Shown in pieces: positions 39,264-47,647 of a DNA stretch of 64,000 nucleotides. Each line of letters opens with the position of its first letter. Within the stretch, counting starts at the first letter, position 1. The position numbers and the translations under genes were made by a program. The notes beneath the pieces were generated by a model that saw only the letters and a list, made by a program, of their open reading frames with translations, was not told where the DNA came from and ran no database searches. Source of the stretch: Exiguobacterium chiriqhucha RW-2 (GTDB lineage: Bacteria; Bacillota; Bacilli; Exiguobacteriales; Exiguobacteriaceae); contig NZ_ATCL01000009.1 in NCBI RefSeq assembly GCF_000416965.1, positions 248,001 to 312,000 on the forward strand. The letters run 5' to 3'.

Positions 39264-40373
39264 GTGGCGAAACGAGATTATTATGAAGTGCTTGGCCTAG
39301 ATAAATCGGCCTCGGCGCAAGACATCAAGCGTGCCTATCGCAAGCTGGCACGCCAATATCACCCTGACATCAACCAAGAGCCGGATGCGGCCGACAAGTT
39401 CAAAGAGCTCGGTGAAGCGTACGAAGTATTGTCAGACGAGCAGAAACGGGCCCAATACGACCGCTTCGGTTTTGAAGGGGCCAGTCAATTCGGCGGCGGT
39501 GGCGACTTCCAAGGCGGCTTCGGCGACATCTTCGACATGTTCTTCGGTGGCGGTGGTGGACGTCGTCAAGACCCGAACGCCCCGCGACGCGGGGAAGACT
39601 ATCAATACGTCGTCGATCTCGATTTCATGGAAAGCGTGACCGGCAAGACGGAAATCATCGATCTTGAAATCGAAGTCGAATGCGACACGTGTATGGGCAG
39701 CGGCGCCAAGCCGGGAACGAAACCGGATACGTGTAGCCGGTGTGGAGGCAGCGGTGTCGAGACGGTCGAACAGAACACGATTCTCGGACGGATGGTCAAT
39801 CAGCGGACGTGTAGCCAATGTCACGGTAGCGGGAAGACGATTAAAGAAAAATGTGAGACGTGTCACGGCGCTGGCCATGTGAAGAAACAGAAGCAAGTCG
39901 AAGTCAAGATTCCAGCCGGGATTGACAACGGTCAACAGATCCGTCTATCAGGCAAAGGTGGTCCTGGCTTTAACGGCGGTCCAGCCGGCGACTTGTATAT
40001 CGTCGTTCGCGTCCGGGCGCATGAAATCTTTGAACGGGTCGACCAACATATCACGATGGAGATGCCGGTCACGTTCGCCCAGGCCGCACTCGGTGCGGAA
40101 CTCGAAGTTCCGACCGTTCACGGTAAAGTGAGTTTGAAAGTCCCTGCTGGTACGCAGACCGGTTCGCGATTCCGGTTGCGCGGCAAAGGGATGCCGAGCG
40201 TCCGCGGTGGCGGCAACGGCGACCAGTACGTCAATATCGTCATCATGACGCCGACGAATATGACCGACCGTCAAAAAGAATTGCTCCGTGAATTCGAAGA
40301 GATTAGCGGGGAAGCAGGCGTCGAAGAACAACACGGCCTGTTCCAAAAGATGAAGAAGTTTTTTAGCCAGTAA
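39264..40373 (+). CDS. dnaJ: chaperone protein DnaJ
   Basis: The 369-residue co-chaperone that stimulates DnaK. It has a J domain with HPD (YHPDIN, about 32-37), a Gly/Phe-rich linker (about 70-105) and four CxxCxGxG zinc repeats (about 140-210: [32 protein letters not shown]), then the C-terminal substrate domains. The start is GTG 39264 with GGAGAG upstream. prmA follows 18 bases later. Confidence 0.99.
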   Translation: MAKRDYYEVLGLDKSASAQDIKRAYRKLARQYHPDINQEPDAADKFKELGEAYEVLSDEQKRAQYDRFGFEGASQFGGGGDFQGGFGDIFDMFFGGGGGRRQDPNAPRRGEDYQYVVDLDFMESVTGKTEIIDLEIEVECDTCMGSGAKPGTKPDTCSRCGGSGVETVEQNTILGRMVNQRTCSQCHGSGKTIKEKCETCHGAGHVKKQKQVEVKIPAGIDNGQQIRLSGKGGPGFNGGPAGDLYIVVRVRAHEIFERVDQHITMEMPVTFAQAALGAELEVPTVHGKVSLKVPAGTQTGSRFRLRGKGMPSVRGGGNGDQYVNIVIMTPTNMTDRQKELLREFEEISGEAGVEEQHGLFQKMKKFFSQ

Positions 40374-40391
40374 AAGGAGCGTGTTCAAACA

Positions 40392-41330
40392 ATGAAATGG
40401 TCTGAAATTTGTGTCCACACGACACAGCAGGCAGTCGAAGCCGTATCGAATTTACTACATGAAGTGGGGGCACAAGGGGTCGTCATCGAGGACGTCGAAG
40501 ATTACGACCAGATGATGGCCGAAGACCATTTCGGCGAGATTTGGGACGTGTCGGGCCGCGAATCGTATCCTACTTCCGGCGTCTATGTGAAAGCATACGT
40601 CCCGGCCTCGGGTGATTTTCAAGACACGTTCGCCGCGTTCAAAAAAGAAGTGGACGGCTTGCGCCACGTTCTCGACATCGGCACAGGTGACGTTACGGTC
40701 GTCGAGATGGACGAAGAAGACTGGGCCCATTCGTGGAAGCAATACTACAAGCCCGTCAAAATCTCACAACATTTGACGATCGTCCCGCTTTGGGAAGATT
40801 ACGAGCCGCAACCGGAAGAGAACGTCATCTTGCTCGATCCGGGCATGGCGTTCGGGACGGGGACGCATCCGACGACGATGCTCTGCATTCAAGCGATCGA
40901 GAACTATATCCGACCGGGTGACCGATTGATTGACGTCGGCACGGGATCAGGCGTCCTCGCCATCGCCGCTGCCAAGCTCGGGGCCGAACGGGTCGAGGCG
41001 CTTGATTTGGATGCGGTCGCCGTCGAGTCGGCGCGCCAAAACGTCGAGACGAACGGTGTCGGCCACATCATCGACGTGAAGACGGGTGACTTGTTGAAAG
41101 GGATGACGGGCGAGTATGACCTCGTCGTCGCCAATATTTTGGCCGATGTCATCATGCTGTTCATCGATGACGCTTACGCACGCGTCAAGCCAGGTGGTTA
41201 TTTCATCACATCGGGCATCATCGGGCAGAAGCGCGCCGAAGTGACGGAAGCGCTCAAGGCGTCCGGATTCGCGATTGAAGAGACACGGGTCATGGAAGAC
41301 TGGGTCGCCATCATCGCGAAGAAGGACTAA
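40392..41330 (+). CDS. prmA: ribosomal protein L11 methyltransferase
   Basis: PrmA trimethylates ribosomal protein L11 using SAM. The 312-residue protein has the N-terminal L11-recognition domain (1-100), the signature LLDPGMAFGTGTHPTT (about 142-157), SAM motif I LIDVGTGSGVLAIAAAKLG (about 179-197) and VVANILADV (about 239-247). AAAGGAG precedes the ATG. It lies between dnaJ and rsmE as in Bacillus. Confidence 0.98.
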   Translation: MKWSEICVHTTQQAVEAVSNLLHEVGAQGVVIEDVEDYDQMMAEDHFGEIWDVSGRESYPTSGVYVKAYVPASGDFQDTFAAFKKEVDGLRHVLDIGTGDVTVVEMDEEDWAHSWKQYYKPVKISQHLTIVPLWEDYEPQPEENVILLDPGMAFGTGTHPTTMLCIQAIENYIRPGDRLIDVGTGSGVLAIAAAKLGAERVEALDLDAVAVESARQNVETNGVGHIIDVKTGDLLKGMTGEYDLVVANILADVIMLFIDDAYARVKPGGYFITSGIIGQKRAEVTEALKASGFAIEETRVMEDWVAIIAKKD

Positions 41331-41333
41331 GCC

Positions 41334-42080
41334 ATGCAACGTTACTTTTTACCGCGTGACTCATTTGTCAATGACACGGCCATGTTACCGGCCGACGTCG
41401 TCCATCATATCGGGACAGTGCTCCGGGAGACGCCCGGTTATCGCATGGTGCTCTTAGACGGTACCGGTCTCGAGTATGAGGCCGAGGTCGTGACGCTCGA
41501 GAAGAAGACGGGCACGGCCCGTGTGCTCGAACGCCGTCAAGCGACGACCGAACTTCCCGTCGACGTGACGCTCGCTTATGCGCTCCCGAAAGGCGATAAA
41601 GTCGAACTCGTCGCCCAAAAAGGGACCGAGCTCGGCATGCATCACTTTTGGGTGTTCGAGTCGAAACGCTCGGTCGCCAAATGGGACGCCAAAAAGGCAC
41701 CGAAAAAAGTCGAACGGCTCCAAAAAATCATGCAGGAAGCAGCCGAACAGTCGTACCGCGCCGTCGTTCCGATGTGTCAACATATCACACCTCGAGAACT
41801 GGCGGACCGGATCGATGCATTCGATGCCGTCGTCATCGCCTATGAGGAAGAAGCGAAGCAAGGGGAGCAATCAATGTTTGCGACCGTATTGCAAGCACTT
41901 CAACCTGGGGCGAAACTACTGCTCATCGTCGGGCCCGAGGGTGGCTTTGACGAAAGTGAAGTGAACGATTGGACGGTACGTGGGGCCAAGCCCTGTGCGT
42001 TCGGACCACGCATCTTGCGTTCGGAGACGGCGCCGCTCTATGCGCTCGCAGCTATCTCATATGCGCTCGAATTGAATTGA
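41334..42080 (+). CDS. rsmE: 16S rRNA (uracil1498-N3)-methyltransferase
   Basis: RsmE methylates U1498 of 16S rRNA. The 248-residue SPOUT protein has the N-terminal PUA-like domain (MQRYFLPRD start) and the knot motifs LLLIVGPEGGFDESEV (about 195-210) and ILRSETAPLYALAAISY (about 228-244). It starts three bases after the prmA stop. It is the last core gene before the AT-rich island; in Bacillus the next gene would be mtaB. Confidence 0.97.
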   Translation: MQRYFLPRDSFVNDTAMLPADVVHHIGTVLRETPGYRMVLLDGTGLEYEAEVVTLEKKTGTARVLERRQATTELPVDVTLAYALPKGDKVELVAQKGTELGMHHFWVFESKRSVAKWDAKKAPKKVERLQKIMQEAAEQSYRAVVPMCQHITPRELADRIDAFDAVVIAYEEEAKQGEQSMFATVLQALQPGAKLLLIVGPEGGFDESEVNDWTVRGAKPCAFGPRILRSETAPLYALAAISYALELN

Positions 42081-42086
42081 TACGTC

Positions 42087-42120
42087 AAACGGCTCTCGCG
42101 TATGCGGGAGCCGTTTTTTA
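42087..42120 (+). terminator. rsmE terminator, left edge of the island
   Basis: A 13-bp stem (42087-42099 with 42104-42116, one T.G pair) and T-run. Its GGCTCTCGCG/GCGGGAGCC arms are nearly the same sequence as the terminator of the convergent protease gene at 47613-47638. Confidence 0.95.
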
Positions 42121-43016
42121 ATAATTGTGAGGAGGTGTATCTTTGTTTGTAGTTAGTACATTGTTATAGTTGACTAACCAGGAACAAATTGCGCTTTTCT
42201 GGAGGTAAAAAGGTATGGGCATCTTAAAGGTATAGCCATGTTGCTGATTGCTTAGAGGCTAGAAAAGTAGCTTTGGAGTCGACTCCTTTATCCGTTCTTA
42301 CATAATTTTTCTTTGATTAGGGATAAAAAATAGACAATGAAATAAATCTTAATGATTCAAAAGTTGGAAGAATTGTAAAATAATCGAATACGACTGGAGA
42401 TGGGGGTGAACTTGCGGTAATATAAGATAATTCGAAGAACAATTTAATCGGGGATATAATTAGAATGTATTCAATGAAGGTTCTTATAAATTCTCATATA
42501 TTTAAAACTAACTAACGAATAATTCATTTCCCCCCAAATTTTCGAGAACAACGAAGATGGTAATGCAAGTTGTTTCGACTATGTTGATTACGGCCACAAG
42601 ATTTAATAACCTCTGATATCTTTTGTACTATCAAATGCCACATTCTATACTTGTCATTAGCATACACGTTAATTAAATGACTCTAAGTCTGATCAAGAAA
42701 GGACTGGGGCGTTCTGAAAGATCGGTTCTGCACAACCGGCCACCAAATACTAAGTTAATAACCAAAACATGGATAAATCGGGCGTGAGATTTTAAGTGTA
42801 AAAATATTAAAAGGCGACTAAATACAACTTACTAATAAACAAAAATAGATAAAATAAATAGATGATATACTAATAGAATGAGATGTAAAAATAATATTGA
42901 AAACAAGAAATTAAATTTCGTACACTTTAAGTTACGATAAAAATTTTTAGAATCATAAGTTCGCTAAAAATGTTATTTCCAATGCGATTTTAATAAGATT
43001 TCAAGGAGGGAAAATA
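42121..43016. other. long AT-rich region with no convincing gene
   Basis: About 0.9 kb with stops in all frames. I see a 12-bp perfect palindrome GGAGTCGACTCC (42275-42286), a small hairpin CGGTT/AACCG (42724-42739), and short open stretches such as the 27 codons ending at about 42607, but no ribosome site plus ORF pair worth calling. It may be decayed coding sequence of a former island gene. The last 120 bases hold the effector promoter and ribosome site. Confidence 0.6.
42897..42926 (+). promoter_or_regulatory. candidate promoter of the retron effector gene
   Basis: TTGAAA (42897-42902), 18 bases, TACACT (42921-42926). It lies 90 bases before the GTG start. In AT-rich DNA such matches are common, so confidence is low. 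Confidence 0.35.
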
Positions 43017-44993
43017 GTGATTTATGTAGTTCGTGAAGAGTTACTAAGATATGTAGATAATATGTTAGAAATTACAAATAGTTTTAAAATCATAACCGAC
43101 TGGCTAATAAAAGAAAAAAAAGAAGCAAACACTTTAAATCTTCAGGAAATACCTGATAAATTTTATGTTGTGAAAATTACAGATTCGCAATCAAAGTTGG
43201 TCGAAATTGAAAAAGAAATTAAAAAAACATCTGTCGATAGTGATGAATACATAACTTATATTCACAATAAATTGGAGACGACAAATTGGGCCTCATTTAC
43301 AAAAATTAGAGATATGGCAAGTTTTTGTGAAGGGAAAGAAATAGGTAAAGATGTTAAATATTCAGAAATAGAAAAAATTGAATTCATTAAAGTGCTTAAT
43401 CATTTCGTGCCGCTTATAAATGAGATAATTAATCGGATTTCTGCTATTTCTTTATATACAAAAATTCACAAAATTGAAAACAATATTGTGATCATTGGTC
43501 GAAATGGTTCGGGAAAAAGTAATTTTGCAAGAGAACTAAATGGGATATTAGCTGATGAAATGTCAATCATTTCTGCACAAAGATTGCTTTATTATAATCC
43601 ACCTTCAGAAATTTCAATAGCCAATGATTACTCTCAAATAATTAGAGAATTTCAAAGTAAATCAAAGTTGAGTAAAGATGATAATTATCAAAATTTAGTA
43701 TTAGATGATTTTACTAACTTACTTTTAGCACTATTTGAAGAAAAGAGAAAGAATGTATATAAATATTATATACAAAATAAAAAATCAATTTCAGTGATTG
43801 ATGAAACTATTGAAATTTGGGAAAAAATTTGTTTGGATAAAAAAATTATACATGTGTTAGATTTCGAATTAATAGTAGAATCTGAATCTGGGGAAAAATA
43901 TGAATTCAATATGCTGAGTGACGGTGAGAAAGCAGTATTCTATTATATAGGGCATACACTTTTAGCACAAAAAAGTGGATACATACTGATTGATGAACCT
44001 GAAAATCATTTACACCTTTCAAGTTGTATTAAACTATGGAATATACTTGAAAACAAAAGAGAGGATTGTAAATTTATTTATATTACACATAATCTAGAAT
44101 TTGCAACATCTAGAACAAATAAAACTCTTATTTGGAATGAACGTTATCAGCCTCCTTTTGATTGGCAGTTTGAAATTATAAATGATGATCAATCTATTCC
44201 AGAACGTTATTTGATTGAAATGTTAGGTAGTAGGAAAAAAATTATTTTTTGTGAGGGTGTCGAAAGAAAAAGTCTGGATTACTACGTATACTCTGCTCTA
44301 TTTCCTGAGTATCACGTCATACCTGTAGGGGGACACAAAGAAGTAATATCTTATGTTCGAGCATCAAAAAAAAATAAATTTTTATCACATATTAAAGTGG
44401 TTGGTATTATAGATGGAGATTTTATGGATGAAAGTAAAGTTGAACAGTATAAGAAAGATTTAATATTTGTTCTTCCTTTTAATGAAATTGAAAACTTTTT
44501 TTACTCTAAAGAAATGCTATTAATCATGATTGAGGAAACTGATAGCGAAGAGATTAAAGGCTCAGATGCTTTCGGAAAATTCAAGGCCGAGTTTTATAAG
44601 TTATTAAGAAAACACAACAATGAACTTAGTCTAGAATATACTAGACATAAGTTAAATGAATACATTTCCTCTAACTCTCTTACTACGAAATCAACAGATA
44701 AAATTGAAGATTTAAAGAATGGAATTCAGGATTACTTTAAAGATAAGAATATAGACCAAATTTATGAGGAATATTCAAACAAAATTATCCTATTGATTGA
44801 ACAAGATAATTTTGATGAGCTTATGAGAATTCATAATTTGAAAAGAAATTTAATACCATTAGGTCAACGTTTTATTGTAGAGAACTATGAAGCGAGAGTG
44901 AAAATATTAATCCAAAAAAATAATCCAGATAAACTTAAGCAAATAAAGAGTATATTTGGAAGTTTTTACACTGATATCGCAAATTTAAAATAG
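43017..44993 (+). CDS. retron-associated AAA ATPase with TOPRIM-like (DUF4435-type) nuclease domain
   Basis: A 658-residue protein of the overcoming-lysogenisation-defect-like class: an ABC/SMC-type ATPase fused to a TOPRIM-like domain. It has an N-terminal helical region (1-150), Walker A GRNGSGKS (161-168), signature LSDGE (300-304), Walker B YILIDEPENH (322-331) and the H-loop His358. The C-terminal part has FCEG (411-414, Glu413), VGGHKEV (437-443), IIDGDF (464-469, the DxD acids 466/468) and FNEIENFF (488-495), the DUF4435/TOPRIM pattern. The start is GTG 43017 with AAGGAGGG 6 bases upstream. By context it is the toxic effector of a retron, held in check by the RT-msDNA complex and released on phage attack. 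That role is inferred from known retrons with ATPase-TOPRIM effectors. Confidence 0.88.
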   Translation: MIYVVREELLRYVDNMLEITNSFKIITDWLIKEKKEANTLNLQEIPDKFYVVKITDSQSKLVEIEKEIKKTSVDSDEYITYIHNKLETTNWASFTKIRDMASFCEGKEIGKDVKYSEIEKIEFIKVLNHFVPLINEIINRISAISLYTKIHKIENNIVIIGRNGSGKSNFARELNGILADEMSIISAQRLLYYNPPSEISIANDYSQIIREFQSKSKLSKDDNYQNLVLDDFTNLLLALFEEKRKNVYKYYIQNKKSISVIDETIEIWEKICLDKKIIHVLDFELIVESESGEKYEFNMLSDGEKAVFYYIGHTLLAQKSGYILIDEPENHLHLSSCIKLWNILENKREDCKFIYITHNLEFATSRTNKTLIWNERYQPPFDWQFEIINDDQSIPERYLIEMLGSRKKIIFCEGVERKSLDYYVYSALFPEYHVIPVGGHKEVISYVRASKKNKFLSHIKVVGIIDGDFMDESKVEQYKKDLIFVLPFNEIENFFYSKEMLLIMIEETDSEEIKGSDAFGKFKAEFYKLLRKHNNELSLEYTRHKLNEYISSNSLTTKSTDKIEDLKNGIQDYFKDKNIDQIYEEYSNKIILLIEQDNFDELMRIHNLKRNLIPLGQRFIVENYEARVKILIQKNNPDKLKQIKSIFGSFYTDIANLK

Positions 44994-44995
44994 GT

Positions 44996-45024
44996 TTGGC
45001 AATTGATTTAGCATGAGGTATAAA
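44996..45024 (+). promoter_or_regulatory. promoter of the retron non-coding RNA
   Basis: TTGGCA (44996-45001), exactly 17 bases, TATAAA (45019-45024). Transcription would start at about 45031, seven bases before the first arm of the 17-bp inverted repeat, which is where a retron RNA should begin. Confidence 0.7.
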
Positions 45025-45030
45025 GTAAAA

Positions 45031-45206
45031 TAGTGGAATACTAATGTAACCATTTATAATTGATCATTAGTCGGTGATATCGCTGACCTAATTTTTATTG
45101 TGTACTTTATTCGCTGCCATGTTGTTTTTGTTGGTAGTTGTTCTCGTTAGTTGTTTAATGCGTTTCGATTTTAGAATGGAAGAATTAAGAATGGTTACAT
45201 TAGTAT
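45031..45206 (+). ncRNA. retron non-coding RNA (msr-msd)
   Basis: A structured RNA between effector and reverse transcriptase. A perfect 17-bp inverted repeat (45038-45054 with 45190-45206) forms the a1/a2 stem. Inside it: an msr-like hairpin (45068-45076 with 45081-45090, one bulge, AUAU loop) next to a UUAG that could hold the branching guanosine; a basal msd stem (45091-45096 with 45180-45185); and two inner hairpins (45114-45119 with 45132-45137; 45145-45149 with 45156-45160). The template part is unusually G/U-rich. The a2 arm ends 25 bases before the RT start. The exact branch point and msDNA length cannot be fixed by eye. Confidence 0.85.
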
Positions 45207-45231
45207 ATAATTTAAACTGTGGAGAAGTAAT

Positions 45232-46929
45232 TTGAACAATCCATTTAGTAATTTAACTGTAAAATTAAAAAAAAGTGATGATGAGTTAATTAATGCTTTT
45301 GGGAGCTTATCAACGTTTGAAGATGTGGCATCAATTCTGGAAGTGTCTAGTCATGCACTATGGATTATCCTTGTAAAAAATAAACCTTATAACTATAGAG
45401 AAGCATCAATCCCTAAAAAGGATGGTGGAGAAAGAAAAGTTTATATTCCAAATAATAATCTATTCATTTTACAACAGAAGTTAAAGTATGTTCTTGAACT
45501 AATATATTCTCCCCATTTTACATCACACGGTTTTGTAAATGATAGAAGTATTATTTCTAATGCTGAACGTCACGTTAACAAGAAATTTGTGATTAATATT
45601 GATTTGAAGGATTTTTTCCCAACAATCAAATATAATCGGATTGTAAATATGTTTGTTAAAGTTTTTAGATGCTCTCCTAATATTGCAAATACTTTAGCAA
45701 ACATTGTTACACATCACGAAGGTTTTTTACCTCAAGGGTCTCCCATCTCTCCATTGATTTCAAATGTAATAGCTAGAACAATGGATGATCAACTATTTAA
45801 ACTGTGCAAAGAAATTAAAGAAGTTCAATATACTAGATATGCTGATGACTTAACGTTTTCGACAAATCGAAAGAAAATACCGAATAGCATAGTAAAAAAT
45901 TCAAATAATAGTTACGAACTGTCTGATAAACTGATTAATATTATTGAAAATAATGGATTTGAAATTAATTATAAAAAATTTCGTGTTCAATCTGAATATG
46001 ATCATCAAAGCGTTACTGGTATAAAAGTCAACAAAAAACTTAACATAAACAAATCATACATCAGAATGGTGCGCGTATATCTTTACATTTTTGAAAAAAA
46101 TGAAGATATAAACCAAGCTATTAAAGAATTTAATTTACGAAGACCCAAAAAATCGAATTTAAAACATCGATTAATAAAAAACGAATTTCAAAATCAAATT
46201 TTCCATCTCAAAGTTTTAAAGGGAATGATTGAATTTATTGGGTCCGTCAGAGGTAGAAGAGATAGAATTTTTAACAAATTTTCAAAGCGGTTTAATACAA
46301 TTTGTGAAACTGCCGGATTAAATAATATTCAAATTAATATTCCTCTACTTTTAGAAGAAGTGATTGATAATAAAATATTGGTAGTTGGGAATAATGATCA
46401 GTATTTCTATACTTTAGATCAAGGAATCAATACTAAAGAAATTTCTCTTTCTAAGTCACTAGCAGTAAGTAACAATGAAAGGGGAATAATATCTACAAAA
46501 GCGAACTGGACAACATTCCGAGATGATTTTGAAGGGACACACTACTATGATTTTCATACTATACCCTTATATAGAAAAAATACAACTGATGTATTATCCT
46601 ATTTGAAAATTAATCGAGTAGCGGAAAATGATTTAATCTATTTTGAAGGACCTGAAGAGCTTACTAAAAATTTACAAGAAATTAATACTGAAATCGAGTC
46701 TTTAAAAATTGGAAATGTAATATTAGTTGGGTTACATAATAATACCATTGAAATTTTTGAAGGTATTTTGACAAAAAGAATTTTATTTGGTGAGAGTAAA
46801 TTTATTTTTAAACCAATTTCAAACGAGAACCTACCCATTTCTTTTGGATTTGTATTTAATCAAGTTGGCAATTTAGTGGGTACACTTTCTCGTGGTAACT
46901 CAGAATTATATGTTAACTCAATTAAATAA
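45232..46929 (+). CDS. retron-type reverse transcriptase with C-terminal extension
   Basis: A 565-residue reverse transcriptase. Retron signatures are clear: NAERH (110-114, the NAxxH of region X), INIDLKDFFPTI (121-132), PQGSPISPLISN (167-178), YADD (203-206, catalytic Asp205/206) and VTG (261-263, region Y). RT and thumb occupy about 58-365. Ordinary retron RTs are about 300-400 residues; this one has an extra 190 or so. In that tail, TTDVLSYLKI (451-460), LKIGNVILVG (491-500) and SFGFVFNQVGNLVGTLS (537-553) resemble the Asp, pre-Ser and Ser regions of a trypsin/DegP-like fold, but no His is found where the catalytic one should be. The start is TTG 45232 with GGAG 7 bases upstream. Confidence 0.95.
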   Translation: MNNPFSNLTVKLKKSDDELINAFGSLSTFEDVASILEVSSHALWIILVKNKPYNYREASIPKKDGGERKVYIPNNNLFILQQKLKYVLELIYSPHFTSHGFVNDRSIISNAERHVNKKFVINIDLKDFFPTIKYNRIVNMFVKVFRCSPNIANTLANIVTHHEGFLPQGSPISPLISNVIARTMDDQLFKLCKEIKEVQYTRYADDLTFSTNRKKIPNSIVKNSNNSYELSDKLINIIENNGFEINYKKFRVQSEYDHQSVTGIKVNKKLNINKSYIRMVRVYLYIFEKNEDINQAIKEFNLRRPKKSNLKHRLIKNEFQNQIFHLKVLKGMIEFIGSVRGRRDRIFNKFSKRFNTICETAGLNNIQINIPLLLEEVIDNKILVVGNNDQYFYTLDQGINTKEISLSKSLAVSNNERGIISTKANWTTFRDDFEGTHYYDFHTIPLYRKNTTDVLSYLKINRVAENDLIYFEGPEELTKNLQEINTEIESLKIGNVILVGLHNNTIEIFEGILTKRILFGESKFIFKPISNENLPISFGFVFNQVGNLVGTLSRGNSELYVNSIK

Positions 46930-47018
46930 AAACAAATTCTATATTCGACTTAATCGCGTTGTCAAAATTCCATTTCAATCTGATAACAATAATTTTTACA
47001 TTTGTTTAATTAAACTAA

Positions 47019-47072
47019 ACCGCTTTATAAAACTCGGGCGTTACAATCCGAGTTTTATAAAGCGGTATTTTT
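47019..47072 (+). terminator. terminator of the retron operon
   Basis: A 19-bp perfect inverted repeat (47019-47037 with 47048-47066) and a 10-base loop, followed by TATTTTT. It is 90 bases after the RT stop. The stem is longer than usual for a terminator in this window. Confidence 0.85.
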
Positions 47073-47612
47073 AATATTTGTAGACTTTAGTAATTGTCAA
47101 TAATGATGAAAAAATAAGATTGAATGCTCTATATAAAAACTATAAAATTTCGTTCAAAATAATTAAATTAAAAACAGATTATTAGATTTTAAAAGGGCGA
47201 AATTTTGCAGATGATTATGTAATAATTAAACCTTTTCTAAGAATCGAACAGATTTTGATATGGAAAAAATGTCAATAATAATTCGCAGAAGCATACAGAA
47301 GTAAAATCAGATTTATCAAAGAATATAAAAACGTAAACGAAATTAGGTAAATCTAATTTTTAAATTCGTTTAGTAAGGAGATGTCTTACTTTTCCTAAAA
47401 ATTCAATCCAATTGTCAAGGTGAATGACTTAGTTATGGCAATAAGCAAATTGTATAACTCTAGAAAAATCCATTTTATATTAGAACTAATCTCTATACGC
47501 ATAGTATTATGAAAATTCCTTTATAAACATAGCTATTGATTTTTTATTGCTACTATAAAAGTTTATATAAATATTAAATGTGTTTTAGATACTGCAATTG
47601 AATATTTAAAAA
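47073..47612. other. AT-rich region without a gene
   Basis: About 540 bases with no supportable ORF. It contains a small nested hairpin (47334-47341 with 47365-47372, inner 47342-47346 with 47353-47357) and a short AGTAAG/CTTACT hairpin followed by TTTT (about 47372-47393). These may be relics of another transcript's end. Nothing else is seen. Confidence 0.55.
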
Positions 47613-47638
47613 TAGGCTCCCGCGTTCGCGAGAGCCTA
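47600..47638 (-). terminator. terminator of the S8 protease gene, right edge of the island
   Basis: On the minus strand, a GGCTCTCGCG/CGCGGGAGCC stem (47615-47636, extended by TA/TA) is followed by TATTTTTAAA. It is almost identical in sequence to the rsmE terminator at the other end of the island. Confidence 0.9.
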
Positions 47639-47647
47639 CCGGATTTA

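Larger units (their letters stand above)
42121..47612. other. AT-rich genomic island carrying a retron-like system
   Basis: Base composition changes abruptly to very AT-rich right after the rsmE terminator and returns to normal right before the protease terminator. The two genes inside use A/T-ending codons unlike all neighbours. Content: about 0.9 kb without a convincing gene, a AAA-TOPRIM gene, a structured RNA, a retron reverse transcriptase, a terminator, and about 0.55 kb without a gene. No integrase, transposase or direct-repeat att site was seen. The island separates rsmE from the convergent S8 protease gene and interrupts the Bacillus-like order. Confidence 0.85.

Noticed and set aside
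42442..42514. Short ORFs in the AT-rich region, such as a 16-codon frame starting near 42465
   Set aside because: No ribosome site and low-complexity composition; expected by chance in AT-rich DNA.
42724..42746. tRNA-like 3' end (hairpin followed by GGCCACCA)
   Set aside because: No acceptor, D or anticodon arms can be built around it; only a short hairpin.
46892..47074. 60-codon ORF overlapping the RT end
   Set aside because: Out of frame with the RT, no ribosome site, and it runs through the 19-bp terminator stem.
42121..47612. Group II intron as an explanation of the reverse transcriptase
   Set aside because: The RT lacks maturase and HNH domains and has the retron NAxxH and VTG motifs; no intron domain V was seen.
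42121..47612. Prophage or transposon
   Set aside because: No integrase, transposase, structural phage gene or direct terminal repeats.
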